The notes beneath the pieces were generated by a model. That model had not been told where the DNA came from. It searched no databases and saw nothing but the letters and a program-made list of their open reading frames with translations. DNA of 64,000 nt, taken from Stenotrophomonas rhizophila. Lineage in GTDB: Bacteria > Pseudomonadota > Gammaproteobacteria > Xanthomonadales > Xanthomonadaceae. The position numbers were made by a program, and so were the translations under genes. The stretch spans positions 124,001-188,000 of the forward strand of contig NZ_JACWUO010000003.1 in assembly GCF_020857975.1 (NCBI RefSeq), read 5' to 3'. Positions 1-12,024 of this stretch are shown here, in pieces. Each line of letters opens with the position of its first letter. The stretch's first letter is position 1.

Positions 1-721
1 ACGGTGCCAGGAACATCGGCACCGCACCGTCCTGGGCCACCGGCACCGGCCGCTTGCCGGCCAGCTGCGGCCGCGCCTGCGCCAGATAGCGCTCCAGCCA
101 GTGCTGGGACTCCTCGCCCAGCGGCACCAGGCGCTCCTTGCTGCCCTTGCCGGTCACCCGCAGCACGCCCTGGCGCAGGTTGACCGCGTTGGCCGGCAGC
201 TGCACCAGCTCGCTCACCCGCAGCCCGGCGGCATACATCAGCTCCAGCATGGCGCGGTCACGCAGGCCGATCGGATCGGCGATGTCCGGCGCGGCCAGCA
301 ACGCATCGATCTGGCTTTCGGCCAACGCCTTGGGCAGCAGCCGCGGCAACCGCGGCGGGTCCAGCAGCGCACTGGGGTCTTCGCTGCGCCGCCCCCGGCG
401 CACCGCGTCGGCGAAGAACGCGCGCAACGCCGACAACAGGCGCGCGTTGCTGCGCGGCGACCAACCGTGCCGCGCGCGCCAGGCCAGGTAGTCGAACAGA
501 CCGGCGCGGTCGACCCCGTCCAGGCCGCCGCCGGCCCCATCGCGCCAGCGCGCCAGCCCTTCCAGGTCACGCCGGTAGCTGTCCAGGCTGGCCCGGGCCA
601 GGCCTTGTTCGGCCCAGATCGCATCGAGGAAACGCTGGATCGCCGCATTGTCGGCATCGCGCAGCGGCGGCAGCTGCTGGACCAATTGGCGGCGCTGTGC
701 AGGAGTGGAGGCATCGGACAT
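1..721 (-). CDS. xerD: Tyrosine recombinase XerD (3' part missing, cut by window edge)
   Basis: With XerC, XerD resolves chromosome dimers at the dif site at the septum. The first 240 codons are visible. An N-terminal SAM-like core-binding domain spans about residues 25-110. The catalytic domain starts near residue 130 and contains the first active-site arginine in the motif AAGLRVSEL (R168). The later H-x-x-R and Tyr residues lie outside the window. The ATG at 721 gives a natural MSDAST start. The gene diverges from the RDD protein gene. XerD is preferred over XerC because the neighbourhood with lptFG is the usual xanthomonad xerD context; this is an inference from context. Confidence 0.88.
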   Translation of the reverse strand, partial: MSDASTPAQRRQLVQQLPPLRDADNAAIQRFLDAIWAEQGLARASLDSYRRDLEGLARWRDGAGGGLDGVDRAGLFDYLAWRARHGWSPRSNARLLSALRAFFADAVRRGRRSEDPSALLDPPRLPRLLPKALAESQIDALLAAPDIADPIGLRDRAMLELMYAAGLRVSELVQLPANAVNLRQGVLRVTGKGSKERLVPLGEESQHWLERYLAQARPQLAGKRPVPVAQDGAVPMFLAP

Positions 722-791
722 GCCATCAGCATACGGAGCCTGCCGCGCGGCGGCCATCGAACCGGCGCGGCGGCGCAGGTATGCTCGGCGC

Positions 792-1268
792 ATGCCCACC
801 GCCACGACAGCCGCCGCCACCCCCGACCGCCCCGCCGCGCTGCTGGGCTGGCGGCTGCTGGCCCTGCTCTACGATTTCTTCCCAGCCCTGGCGCTGTGGA
901 TGCTGCTCGGCGCGCTGTTCACCGCCGGCTACACCCTGGCCGGTCACGCCGAGCGCGACAACATCGCCCCGTTCAGTGCCCTGCAATGGCTGCTGTGGCT
1001 GTGCTGCTGGGGCGTCACCGGGCTGTACGCCACGCTCAGCTGGCGCCGCGGCGGCCAGACCCTGGGCATGCGCCCCTGGCGCCTGCAGGTGACCGGTGCC
1101 GACGGCGGCGCCCCGACCCGCCGCCAGCTGTGGCTGCGCTACGGCGTGGCTACCCTCTCGTTGCTGCTCGGCGGCCTGGGCCTGTGGTGGGCGCTGTTGG
1201 ACCGCCAACGCCTGACCTGGCACGACCGTGTCAGCGGCACCCAGCTGCGGCGCCTGCCCAAGCGCTGA
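792..1268 (+). CDS. RDD family membrane protein
   Basis: This 158-residue protein of unknown function has three hydrophobic segments, near residues 22-48, 65-85 and 112-135. The RDD signature is present: an Arg in the first helix, then [14 protein letters not shown], then [10 protein letters not shown] near the C-terminus. The ATG at 792 is chosen because the family begins a short distance before the first helix; longer upstream in-frame starts would overlap xerD. It sits between divergent xerD and convergent lptG, an arrangement common in xanthomonads. Members of the family have been proposed to act as small transporters, but nothing here identifies a substrate. Confidence 0.85.
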   Translation: MPTATTAAATPDRPAALLGWRLLALLYDFFPALALWMLLGALFTAGYTLAGHAERDNIAPFSALQWLLWLCCWGVTGLYATLSWRRGGQTLGMRPWRLQVTGADGGAPTRRQLWLRYGVATLSLLLGGLGLWWALLDRQRLTWHDRVSGTQLRRLPKR

Positions 1269-1300
1269 TCGCGGGAATGCCGCCCCTGGGACGGCATGCA

Positions 1301-1325
1301 GCGACAACCGACGGTCGTCGCCTAC
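1301..1325 (-). repeat. SMAG/GTAG-type REP palindrome
   Basis: Two 9-base arms (1301-1309 and 1313-1321, one mismatch) flank a 3-base loop. On the minus strand the arms are preceded by the tetranucleotide GTAG. This matches the short GTAG-headed REP family of Stenotrophomonas. It lies between the converging RDD and lptG genes and may also act as a transcript 3' end. Confidence 0.65.
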
Positions 1326-1371
1326 CCGCCATCCTCCCGCAGGACCGAAAGGCGCCGCGCTCTACCGCGCC

Positions 1372-2478
1372 TTACCCCGACTTGCGCCGGAACAGCATCC
1401 CCGACACGGCCAGCATCACGATCGGCGGCAGCGCGTAGGCCAGGCGGTAGTCGAATTTCAAGGCGCCGGCCATGCGCCCGAAGAACAGCTGCAGCAGCCA
1501 GAACCCCAGCGCGAACAGGATGCCCAGGAACAGCCGCTTGCCCATGCCGCCGCTGCGCAGCGAACCGAACGCGAACGGCACCGCGGCCAGGCACAACGCC
1601 AGCACGTTGACCGGATAGAACCAGCGGCTCCAGTAGATGTCCTCGTAATCGCGCGCATCCAGCCCGTTGCGCTTGCGGTACTCGATGCTGGTGCGCAGGT
1701 CCATCGCGGTGAGGTTGCGCGGCTTGGACAGCCCGCTGGCCAGCGCGGCCGGATCCAGCTGCGTCTGCCACGGCTCCGATTCCACCGTCTGCCGCGTGGC
1801 CGAACGTTCGCCGAAGGTATCGCGGCGCACCTTGTTGAGCACCCAGCCGCTGTCGCCATGCTCGGCGCTGCCGGCATAGGTCAGCGAGGCCAGCTGCCCG
1901 TCCGCGCCGATCTTGTACAGGCGCACATCGCGCAGCACCAGGCGCGTGCCGCCGCCGGGCTGCAGCAGTTCGTCGCCGCTGCCGGCACTGAGGAAGGTAT
2001 CGCCCTCGCGCGCCCACAGCCCCGAATACCGCGACGCGGCCAGGCTGCCGCCGGACTTGGCGCTGAGCTTGATGTTGTCGGCCCGGCTCTGCGCCCACGG
2101 CGCCACCACTTCGCCACTGAACACCATCACCGCGGTCAACAGCGACAACGCGATCGCCACCGACACGCTCAGGCGCTTGCGCGACAGCCCCAGCGCGCGC
2201 AGCGCAGTCAGCTCGGAGGTGGCCGCCAACTGGCCCAGGCCCATCAGCGAACCGATCACCGCGGCGGTCGGGAAGAACGTATAGGCGCGGCGCGGCACCG
2301 TGTACAGCACCCAGGCCGCGGCATGGCCCAGCGTATAGCCGCCCTTGCCGACGTCCTTGAACTCGCCGGAGAACGCCATCACCACGTCCAGCCCGACCAG
2401 TACCGCCCAGGTCAGCAGCACCGTGCCGAACACCGCCCGGCCCAGGTAGAGGTCAAACCGCATCGGTCGAAGCTTCAT
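1372..2478 (-). CDS. lptG: LPS export ABC transporter permease LptG
   Basis: LptG pairs with LptF and the ATPase LptB in the inner membrane to extract LPS and push it along the LptCADE bridge to the outer membrane. The 368-residue protein has the family layout: about three N-terminal helices, a long periplasmic beta-jellyroll domain (about residues 120-270), then three C-terminal helices ending in an Arg/Lys-rich tail. The ATG at 2478 overlaps the lptF stop by four bases (ATGA), which fixes the start and indicates translational coupling. The presence of a full LPS locus in the same window fits the role. Confidence 0.95.
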   Translation of the reverse strand: MKLRPMRFDLYLGRAVFGTVLLTWAVLVGLDVVMAFSGEFKDVGKGGYTLGHAAAWVLYTVPRRAYTFFPTAAVIGSLMGLGQLAATSELTALRALGLSRKRLSVSVAIALSLLTAVMVFSGEVVAPWAQSRADNIKLSAKSGGSLAASRYSGLWAREGDTFLSAGSGDELLQPGGGTRLVLRDVRLYKIGADGQLASLTYAGSAEHGDSGWVLNKVRRDTFGERSATRQTVESEPWQTQLDPAALASGLSKPRNLTAMDLRTSIEYRKRNGLDARDYEDIYWSRWFYPVNVLALCLAAVPFAFGSLRSGGMGKRLFLGILFALGFWLLQLFFGRMAGALKFDYRLAYALPPIVMLAVSGMLFRRKSG

Positions 2479-3554
2479 GCGGTCCTCCGCGGGCGCGACA
2501 GCTTGCCATCGCGCAGATACATCCAGATGGCCAGGCCCAGCAACGGCAGGCTCAACCACCACAGGCCCAGCGTGCCCGACAGCTTGCCGTCGGCGATCCA
2601 GCGGGTACCGATGAACATCAGGTTCATGCCCACCATATAGGCCAGGAAGGCCAGCATCATCCGCCCGTAACGCTGCTGACGCGGCGAACTGCGCGCCAAC
2701 GGCAGGGTCATCAGCGCGAACGCCAGCGCGATCAGCGGCGGGGTGATCCGCGAATGCAGCTGCGCCTGCGCGGCCGGCCGCGGGTCACCGAACAGCTGCG
2801 CGGTGGGCAGCAGTTCCGGGTCGTCCTTGTCGCGCGTCTGCGCGCCATCGGGCATGGCCACATCGTTGCGCGCGAAGGTCATCAGCTTGTAGTCCAGCGC
2901 CCCGTTGGCCGGGCCCTCGACCTGGTGGCCGTCTTCCAGCTCCAGGTAGCGCTGACGCGCGCCCTCGAAGAACATCCGGCCGCGGTCGGCCGACACCACT
3001 TCGATGCGGTCGTCCTTCTGCCGCTGCAGGAACACCTTGCCCAGCCGGGTGCCATCGGGCGATACCGAAGACAGGTAGACCACCCCGCCATTGGGCAGCG
3101 AGGTGAACTTGCCCGATTCCAGCCCGGCCATCACCACGCTGCGGTTGGCCTCCTCGATCATCGCCTCGCCGGTGCGGTCGGCCCAGGGGCCCAGCCACAG
3201 CGAGCACAGCCCGATCAGCACGATCACCGGCAGCACCAGCATCAGCACCGGGCGCAGCAGCCGTTTGGGCCCCACCCCGATGGCGGTCAGCACGGCCATT
3301 TCCGAGTCCCGGTACAGCCGCGCGGTGGCCAGCAGCAGGCCCAGCATCAGCGCCAGCGGCAGGATCAGCGGCATGTAGACGATGAACTGCAGGCCCAGCT
3401 GGGAGAACAGCAGGCGGGCCGGCAGGCGGCCGTCGGCGATGTTGCCCAGGATGTCCACCAGGACACCACCGACGCTCACCACCAGCAAAACGATCAGGGT
3501 GGCCAGGAAACTCTGGACGAAATCACGCAGGAGATAGCGATCGAGCTTCGACAT
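2475..3554 (-). CDS. lptF: LPS export ABC transporter permease LptF
   Basis: This is the partner of LptG in the LptB2FG transporter. It has 359 residues, close to the usual length of about 360. It starts MSKLDRYLLRDF, a typical YjgP/YjgQ opening, followed by TM helices, the periplasmic jellyroll domain and C-terminal helices near residues 270-350. It is the first gene of the lptF-lptG pair and is transcribed divergently from pepA across a 104-base gap that must hold both promoters. The divergent lptF/pepA arrangement is widely conserved in gammaproteobacteria. Confidence 0.95.
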   Translation of the reverse strand: MSKLDRYLLRDFVQSFLATLIVLLVVSVGGVLVDILGNIADGRLPARLLFSQLGLQFIVYMPLILPLALMLGLLLATARLYRDSEMAVLTAIGVGPKRLLRPVLMLVLPVIVLIGLCSLWLGPWADRTGEAMIEEANRSVVMAGLESGKFTSLPNGGVVYLSSVSPDGTRLGKVFLQRQKDDRIEVVSADRGRMFFEGARQRYLELEDGHQVEGPANGALDYKLMTFARNDVAMPDGAQTRDKDDPELLPTAQLFGDPRPAAQAQLHSRITPPLIALAFALMTLPLARSSPRQQRYGRMMLAFLAYMVGMNLMFIGTRWIADGKLSGTLGLWWLSLPLLGLAIWMYLRDGKLSRPRRTA

Positions 3555-3658
3555 GGGGCGGTGGTTTAAACTCTCGGATTCGTTCGCGGTGCTGCCCAGT
3601 CTACTGACGGGACGTAAACAGCCCGCGATTGTACGGATTTGCCAACGGAATCTGATCA

Positions 3659-5137
3659 ATGGCCCTGGAATTCACCCTGAACCACGTCGCGCCGGCCTCG
3701 GCCGAGTGCGATTGCGTCATCGTCGGCGCCTACGCCGACCAGTCCCTGAGCCCGGCGGCGCAGGCCCTGGACGCCGCCAGCGGCGGCCGTCTGGCCAGCC
3801 TGGTCGCCCGTGGCGACGTCGGCGGCAAGACCGGCAACACCACCCTACTGCACGACCTGCCCGGGGTGACAGCCCCGCGCGTGCTGGTGGTCGGGCTGGG
3901 CGAGCCGGCCAAGTTCGGCGTGCCGCAATACCTCAAGGCGGTCGGCGATGCCAGCCGTGCGCTGAAGAGCGGGGTCAACCACCACGCCCTGTTCACCCTG
4001 AACGAAATCCCGGTCAAGGGCCGCGATGCAGCCTGGAGCATCCGCCAGGCCATCATCGGCGCCGACCATGCCGCCTACCGCTACAGCGCCACGCTGGGCA
4101 AGAAGAAGGCCGACGCCCCGGGCCTGACCCGGCTGGCCATCGCCGGCCAGGACACCCAGGCGCTGGCCCAGGGCCAGGCCATCGCCGCCGGCGTGCAGTA
4201 CGCCCGCGAGCTGGGCAACCTGCCGCCGAACCTGTGCACCCCGGCCTACCTGGCCGAATCCTCGGTCGCCTTCGCCCAGGCCCATGCCGGCGCCGAAGCG
4301 GAAATCCTCGACGAGCACCAGATGGAAGCCCTCGGCATGGGCTCGCTGCTGGCCGTGGCCCGCGGCTCGGCCAACCGCCCGCGCATGGTGGTGCTCAAGT
4401 GGAGCAACGGCGGCGACGCCAAGCCCTACGTACTGGTCGGCAAGGGCATCACCTTCGATACCGGCGGCGTCAACCTGAAGACCCAGGGCGGCATCGAGGA
4501 AATGAAGTACGACATGTGCGGTGGCGCCAACGTCATCGGCACCTTCGTCGCTGCGGTCACCGCCAAGCTGCCGTTGAACCTGGTGGTGGTGGTGCCGGCG
4601 GTGGAAAACGCCATCGACGGCAACGCCTACCGCCCGTCGGACGTGATCACCGCGATGTCGGGCAAGACCATCGAAGTGGGCAACACCGATGCCGAAGGCC
4701 GCCTGATCCTGTGCGATGCGCTGACCTACGCGCAGCGTTTCGAGCCGGCTGCGCTGATCGACGTGGCCACCCTGACCGGTGCCTGCGTGGTCGCCCTGGG
4801 CCACCAGACCGCCGGCCTGATGAGCAAGCACGACGACCTGGCCAACGAACTGCTGGCCGCCGGCGAGCATGTGTTCGACCGCGCCTGGCGCCTGCCGCTG
4901 TGGGACGAGTACCAGCCGATGCTGGATTCGACTTTCGCCGACGTCTACAACATCGGCGGCCGCTGGGCCGGTGCGATCACCGCCGGCTGCTTCCTGTCGC
5001 GCTTCACCGAAGGCCAGCGCTGGGCCCACCTGGACATCGCCGGCGTGGCCAGCGATGAAGGCAAGCGCGGCATGGCCACCGGCCGTCCGGTCGGCCTGCT
5101 GAGCCAGTGGCTGCTGGACCAGGCCGCGCGCGCCTGA
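3659..5137 (+). CDS. pepA: Leucyl aminopeptidase PepA (M17 family)
   Basis: This cytosolic di-metal aminopeptidase removes N-terminal residues from peptides. In E. coli it also serves as a DNA-binding accessory factor for Xer recombination at plasmid sites. The protein has 492 residues. An N-terminal alpha/beta domain spans about residues 1-180. The catalytic domain carries [11 protein letters not shown] (metal and Lys site) and the family signature NTDAEGRL at residues 342-349. The ATG at 3659 is in register with the conserved N-terminus. A hairpin follows the gene. Confidence 0.96.
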   Translation: MALEFTLNHVAPASAECDCVIVGAYADQSLSPAAQALDAASGGRLASLVARGDVGGKTGNTTLLHDLPGVTAPRVLVVGLGEPAKFGVPQYLKAVGDASRALKSGVNHHALFTLNEIPVKGRDAAWSIRQAIIGADHAAYRYSATLGKKKADAPGLTRLAIAGQDTQALAQGQAIAAGVQYARELGNLPPNLCTPAYLAESSVAFAQAHAGAEAEILDEHQMEALGMGSLLAVARGSANRPRMVVLKWSNGGDAKPYVLVGKGITFDTGGVNLKTQGGIEEMKYDMCGGANVIGTFVAAVTAKLPLNLVVVVPAVENAIDGNAYRPSDVITAMSGKTIEVGNTDAEGRLILCDALTYAQRFEPAALIDVATLTGACVVALGHQTAGLMSKHDDLANELLAAGEHVFDRAWRLPLWDEYQPMLDSTFADVYNIGGRWAGAITAGCFLSRFTEGQRWAHLDIAGVASDEGKRGMATGRPVGLLSQWLLDQAARA

Positions 5138-5146
5138 TGCCGTGCC

Positions 5147-5176
5147 GATCGGGGCTGCCGCCAGGCGGCCCCGATC
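5147..5176 (+). terminator. Hairpin between pepA and holC, possible terminator
   Basis: A perfect 9-base-pair stem (5147-5155 with 5168-5176) is rich in G+C and is followed by a second short stem at about 5179-5197 and a pyrimidine-rich stretch. There is no clean T tract, so termination is only a possibility. Confidence 0.4.
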
Positions 5177-5222
5177 ACGCCCGGCCTGGCGCCGGGCCTC
5201 CCCTTTCGTTCCAGGCCTGCCC

Positions 5223-5648
5223 ATGTCCCGTGCTGATTTCTACCTGATCGCCAAGCCCCGTTTCCTGACCGAGCCGTTGCGCCTGGTCTGCGAACTGGCG
5301 CGCAAGGCCAACGACGCCGGACTGTTCACCCTGGTGCTGGCCCGCGACCAGGCCCAGGCCGAGGAACTGGACGAGCTGCTGTGGTCGTTCGACGATGAGG
5401 CCTACATCCCGCACCAGATCGCCGGCGAGGACATGGACGAGGAAGAAGCCCTGGTGCTCATCGCCGTCCCCGGCACCCCGGCGCCGGCGCGCCCGCTGGT
5501 GATCAACCTGCGCGACGATCCCTACCTGGCCGACTGCGACCGCGTGCTGGAAGTGGTCCCGGCCGATCCCGAGGCGCGCGAACCGCTGCGCGAACGCTGG
5601 CGCCAGTACAAGGCCCTGGGCTTTGACCTGAACAAGTACGACATGTAG
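5223..5648 (+). CDS. holC: DNA polymerase III chi subunit HolC
   Basis: Chi links the clamp-loader complex (through psi, HolD) to single-stranded DNA-binding protein at the replication fork. The 141-residue protein has the HolC opening [10 protein letters not shown], the segment [16 protein letters not shown] and the C-terminal [17 protein letters not shown] typical of gammaproteobacterial chi. The order pepA-holC-valS is the same as in E. coli, which strongly supports the call. A HolD-like gene lies about 5 kb away. Confidence 0.93.
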   Translation: MSRADFYLIAKPRFLTEPLRLVCELARKANDAGLFTLVLARDQAQAEELDELLWSFDDEAYIPHQIAGEDMDEEEALVLIAVPGTPAPARPLVINLRDDPYLADCDRVLEVVPADPEAREPLRERWRQYKALGFDLNKYDM

Positions 5649-5721
5649 CCCGACGCCGGCCCCCCTTGATGGGCGGCCCCGGCGCCCTGATCCTCCTACG
5701 ATTGCCTTCCGGTTCCCCCGC

Positions 5722-8565
<2,844 letters not shown>

Positions 8566-8585
8566 CCGCGGCGCGGTTTGCCGGG

Positions 8586-8611
8586 GGTGCCGGTCGAGGA
8601 TCGGCACCTGC
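8586..8611 (-). repeat. REP-like palindrome downstream of valS
   Basis: Ten-base arms (8586-8595 and 8599-8608, one mismatch) flank a 3-base loop. On the minus strand the element is headed by GCAG rather than GTAG. It resembles the other SMAG-type elements in this window and forms a tandem pair with the next one. Confidence 0.5.
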
Positions 8612-8653
8612 CGGGCAGGCCGTCGGCGCTTGCCCGGGTCGCCCGGTACGTGC

Positions 8654-8676
8654 AGCCGCCCCAGGGGCGGCTCTAC
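8654..8676 (-). repeat. SMAG/GTAG-type REP palindrome
   Basis: A perfect 9-base-pair palindrome (8654-8662 with 8664-8672) is headed on the minus strand by GTAG. It lies 43 bases from the preceding REP-like element, in the 180-base gap between valS and the EamA transporter gene. Confidence 0.65.
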
Positions 8677-8745
8677 CGGGGGGCCGTGCAGATGTGTATC
8701 GCCTGACACACGGTTTTTCATCTGCGGCATGATGGGCATTCGCCC

Positions 8746-9594
8746 ATGGAATGCGTGCCTACCGACACGATGTCGCCCTCCATTTTCTGCACCGTGCTGC
8801 TGGCCGCCCTGTTGCATGCCAGCTGGAACGCAATCGTCAAACGCGGCCGCGATACGCTGCTGACCACGATCCTGGTCACCGGCTCGGCGGCGCTGATCGC
8901 GGCGATCATGCTGCCCTTCCTGCCCGCGCCGTCGTCGCGCAGCTGGCCGTGGCTGGCCGCATCCACGTTGCTGCAGGTCATCTACTACGTCCTGGTCGCG
9001 CGAACCTACCGGGTGACCGACATGAGCGCGTCCTACCCGCTGATGCGTGGCTGTGCGCCGATCGCGGTGGCGCTGGTCGGTGCCCTGCTCCTGGGCGAAT
9101 CGTTGCCGGCGATCGCGTGGTGCGGCATCGCGCTGATCTGCACCGGCATCCTGTGCATGGCCCGCGGCAGCGCGCGCCAGCACCTGTGGCTGCCGCTGCT
9201 CAATGCCGGGGTGATCGCCACCTACACCCTGGTCGATGCCTGGGGGGCGCGCCAGTCCGGCGCCGCGCTGAGCTACACGCTGTGGCTGTTCCTGCTGTCC
9301 GGGCTGCCGCTGCCGGTGTGGGCGTTGTGCACGCGCGCGCCACGGCTGTGGACCTACGCCAGAGGCAACTGGGGATTGGGCATCATCGGCGGAATCGGCA
9401 CGCTGAGCTCGTATGGGTTGGCGCTGTGGGCGATGACGATCGCGCCGGTGGCGATGATCTCGGCGCTGCGCGAAACCTCGATCCTGTTCGGCATCCTGAT
9501 CTCCGCGTTCGTCCTGCATGAGCGGGTGACGCCGGTGCGTTGGTTCGCGGCGGGCGTGATCGTCGCCGGCGCCGCGGTATTGCGGGTGGCATGA
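8746..9594 (+). CDS. EamA/DMT-superfamily transporter
   Basis: This 282-residue inner-membrane protein has about ten hydrophobic helices arranged as two five-helix EamA repeats. The N-terminal motif LLHASWNAIVK and the repeat-end segments ALLLGESLP and AFVLHERVTP are characteristic of the drug/metabolite transporter superfamily. The substrate cannot be told. ATG 8746 is used; an ATG at 8770 is an equally possible start and no strong ribosome binding site decides between them. It converges on rimI with a 42-base gap. Confidence 0.85.
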   Translation: MECVPTDTMSPSIFCTVLLAALLHASWNAIVKRGRDTLLTTILVTGSAALIAAIMLPFLPAPSSRSWPWLAASTLLQVIYYVLVARTYRVTDMSASYPLMRGCAPIAVALVGALLLGESLPAIAWCGIALICTGILCMARGSARQHLWLPLLNAGVIATYTLVDAWGARQSGAALSYTLWLFLLSGLPLPVWALCTRAPRLWTYARGNWGLGIIGGIGTLSSYGLALWAMTIAPVAMISALRETSILFGILISAFVLHERVTPVRWFAAGVIVAGAAVLRVA

Positions 9595-9636
9595 GGGCAG
9601 CGCCAGGCCATGCGTGGCTGCTCCAATCCGGCGCCG

Positions 9637-10134
9637 CTACAGCGGCGGCATCGTCTGGATGTCCCCGTCCACCAGTTCCATCGCCATCACCAGCGCATCC
9701 TCGCGGCCCTCGCGGGCCGGGTAATAGCGTGGGCGGCGGCCGATCTCGTTGAACCCCTCGCTGTGGTACAGCGCCACCGCCGGCGTATTGGACGGCCGCA
9801 CCTCCAGGAATACCCGCTGCGCGCGATGCTCGCGCGCCAGCGCCACCAGCGCGCGGAACAGATAACGCCCCAGCCCGCGCGACTGGCGCTGCGGATCCAC
9901 GCATACATTCAGTACGTGCGCCTCATCGGCGGCCAGGCTCAACACCCCGTAACCGATCAGCGCGCCGTCGTCTTCCAGCGCCAGTGCCGGGTAACCGGCA
10001 CGCAGGCAATCCACGAAAATACCGCGCGTCCATGGAAACGGATAACCGCGCAGCTCGATCTCCATCACCCTGTCCAGGTCGGCCTCGTGCAGCGCACGCA
10101 GCGACAGCGGGCGCGGTGAGCTGACCGCACTCAC
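9637..10134 (-). CDS. rimI: Ribosomal-protein-alanine N-acetyltransferase RimI
   Basis: RimI acetylates the N-terminal alanine of ribosomal protein S18. The 165-residue GNAT protein shows the acetyl-CoA loop in VDPQRQSRGLGRYL and the C-terminal motif EVRPSNTPAVALYHSEGFNE with the catalytic-type Glu and Tyr. The GTG at 10134 overlaps the stop of the upstream holD-like gene by four bases (GTGA), which suggests coupling and decides the start. The holD-rimI pairing is also found in E. coli. Confidence 0.92.
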   Translation of the reverse strand: MSAVSSPRPLSLRALHEADLDRVMEIELRGYPFPWTRGIFVDCLRAGYPALALEDDGALIGYGVLSLAADEAHVLNVCVDPQRQSRGLGRYLFRALVALAREHRAQRVFLEVRPSNTPAVALYHSEGFNEIGRRPRYYPAREGREDALVMAMELVDGDIQTMPPL

Positions 10135-10598
10135 GGCCGGCCCCGCTTGCGCAGGGCCCGCAGTTGCGGCCACAGCGCGCGCTTGGCGGCGGCGTTGCCG
10201 CGCAACTGGTCCAGGTTCCAGCCGGCCATCAGCGCTTGGGTCCCCGGCTCGGCCGGGTTGCAGCCGGACGCGCGCAGCAGTGCGATCTGCAGGCGGTCGG
10301 GCATGCGTACCGCCGGGCGCCGGACGCCACTGCCGCGCTCGGGCAGCACCGCCGGGGCGGCAGCGGCCGGCGCCTCGGCACTGGCCGGTGCGCTGCGCCG
10401 CGGCGGCGGCGCGGCGCGCGGGGCGCTGTCGGCCGCTGCCGGCGAACGCGGCGGCGCGGCCACGGCGACCTGCACTTCCATCGCCGCCACCGGGGCGACT
10501 TCCTCGATCTGCCCGTCCACGAACACGGTGTAGCCCATCGCCTGCAGCCACGACTGCTGCGCCGGGGACCACAACGGCGGCAGGGCCGGCGTGCTCAC
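10131..10598 (-). CDS. Probable DNA polymerase III psi subunit (HolD-like)
   Basis: This 155-residue protein has two parts joined by a long Ala/Pro-rich low-complexity linker (about residues 40-95). The N-terminus contains an LQAMGYTVFV segment similar in position to the chi-binding tip of psi. The C-terminus ends in LRGNAAAKRALWPQLRALRKR, which resembles the end of E. coli HolD. GTG 10598 overlaps the pssA stop by four bases. The assignment rests on weak similarity plus the holD-rimI gene order known from E. coli. An uncharacterised protein remains possible. Confidence 0.5.
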   Translation of the reverse strand: MSTPALPPLWSPAQQSWLQAMGYTVFVDGQIEEVAPVAAMEVQVAVAAPPRSPAAADSAPRAAPPPRRSAPASAEAPAAAAPAVLPERGSGVRRPAVRMPDRLQIALLRASGCNPAEPGTQALMAGWNLDQLRGNAAAKRALWPQLRALRKRGRP

Positions 10599-11374
10599 GC
10601 GCCCGGCTCGGCCGTCTTGCGCACGCGCTGCCACAGCCAGCAGCCCGGCCCGGACAGCGCATAGACAAAGCCCACCGCGAACAGCACGCGCGGCAGGTCG
10701 ATGACCATGATCGCAATGGCGATCGGCACCAGCGCCAAGGCCAGGAACGGCACCCGGTCGGCGCGCGGGCCCTTTTCACCGCTGCCCTTGAAGCTCCAGA
10801 AACGGATCCGGCTGACCATCAGCAGGGCGGAAACCAGGGTCACGCCCAAGGCCACATAGCGCAGTTCGTTGCCGTCCCAGCCCAGGTTGCCATCGGCGAA
10901 GGCCCACACGAAGGACATCATCAACCCGGCTGCGGCAGGGCTGGCCAGGCCGATGAACCAGCGTTTGTCGACCACGCTGACCTGGGTATTGAAGCGGGCC
11001 AGGCGCAGCGCCGCGCAGGCCGCATACAGGAACGCCACCGCCCAGCCGACCCGGCCGAGCACCGGATCGTCGAATTTCAGCCATGACAGCGACCAGTGGT
11101 ACATCACCAGTGCCGGGGCCATGCCGAAGCTGACCAGGTCGGCCAGCGAGTCGTACTGCACGCCGAATTCGCTGCTGGTGCCGGTCAGCCGGGCCACGCG
11201 GCCGTCCAGGCCGTCCATGACCGCCGCGACGAATACCGCGATGGCGGCATTGACGAAGTCGCCGTTGGCCGCGGCGATGATCGCGTAGAAGCCGGCGAAC
11301 AGGCCTGCGGTGGTGAACAGGTTGGGCAGCAGGTAAATACTGCGCGAGCGCGGCGGGGGTTTCATCTGATCCAT
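10595..11374 (-). CDS. pssA: CDP-diacylglycerol–serine O-phosphatidyltransferase
   Basis: The enzyme makes phosphatidylserine from CDP-diacylglycerol and serine, the first step towards phosphatidylethanolamine, in the inner membrane. The 259-residue protein has the CDP-alcohol phosphotransferase signature with its aspartates at D54, D57, D75 and D79 (DGLDGRVAR then GVQYDSLAD). Several TM helices follow. ATG 11374 is used; ATG 11365 is an alternative. It heads the pssA-holD-like-rimI chain, in which each gene overlaps the next by four bases. Confidence 0.93.
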   Translation of the reverse strand: MDQMKPPPRSRSIYLLPNLFTTAGLFAGFYAIIAAANGDFVNAAIAVFVAAVMDGLDGRVARLTGTSSEFGVQYDSLADLVSFGMAPALVMYHWSLSWLKFDDPVLGRVGWAVAFLYAACAALRLARFNTQVSVVDKRWFIGLASPAAAGLMMSFVWAFADGNLGWDGNELRYVALGVTLVSALLMVSRIRFWSFKGSGEKGPRADRVPFLALALVPIAIAIMVIDLPRVLFAVGFVYALSGPGCWLWQRVRKTAEPGA

Positions 11375-11533
11375 ACCGGCCAGTTTAGTGGCTGCGGTGC
11401 CCTTTGGGGCAGTACCGTGCCGCAAGCGCTGGCGACCGCTGCCGCCCCCGGGAGTCCCGCCCGTCGCTAGCGGCTTGCCAGCGCCCGGCCGGGATGCTGC
11501 AATCGGCGGCCTGACCCGATGCCCGGAGTTGCC

Positions 11534-11914
11534 ATGCGTGCCCTGCCCTCGCTGTGCTGCCTGCTGCTGCTCGCCAGCGCCGGTGCCCATGCCGGTACCG
11601 TCTACAAGTGGAAAGACGCCAATGGCGTGACCCAGTATTCGGAAAAACCCCCGGCCGGCCAGAAATACGAATCCCGCCAGGTCCAGGGCCGCGACCCGGC
11701 CCCGCGCAGCGAACCGGTCGCCGCCGCACCGGCCGAACCGGGCGAATGCACCACCGCGCGCAGCAACCTGGCGCTGCTCGACGGCACCGGGGTGGTGATG
11801 CAGGACACCAATGGCGACGGCAAGGCCGACACCCCGCTCAGCCCGGAACAGCGCGGCGCCCAGAAGGAACTGGCCGCGGCGGCGATCAAGGCCTACTGCA
11901 AGCCGGCCGGCTGA
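11534..11914 (+). CDS. Secreted DUF4124 domain protein
   Basis: This 126-residue protein has a clear signal peptide (MRALPSLCCLLLLASAGAHA, cleavage after AHA). The mature start TVYKWKDANGVTQYSEKPP is the DUF4124 core. Two Cys residues in the mature part could form a disulfide, and DTNGDGKAD resembles a calcium-binding loop. The function of DUF4124 proteins is unknown; they are periplasmic or envelope proteins. ATG 11534 is chosen over one 12 bases upstream because it gives the cleaner signal peptide. Confidence 0.85.
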   Translation: MRALPSLCCLLLLASAGAHAGTVYKWKDANGVTQYSEKPPAGQKYESRQVQGRDPAPRSEPVAAAPAEPGECTTARSNLALLDGTGVVMQDTNGDGKADTPLSPEQRGAQKELAAAAIKAYCKPAG

Positions 11915-12024
11915 GCCCGGCCGGGTCGTGCGGGCCCCTGCTTCGGGCCTGATCGGCACCGTGATGGGCAGCGCGGCGGCAGGGCTGGCAGAATATCGGC
12001 TTCTGCCGTTCAGCGAAGCCGACG

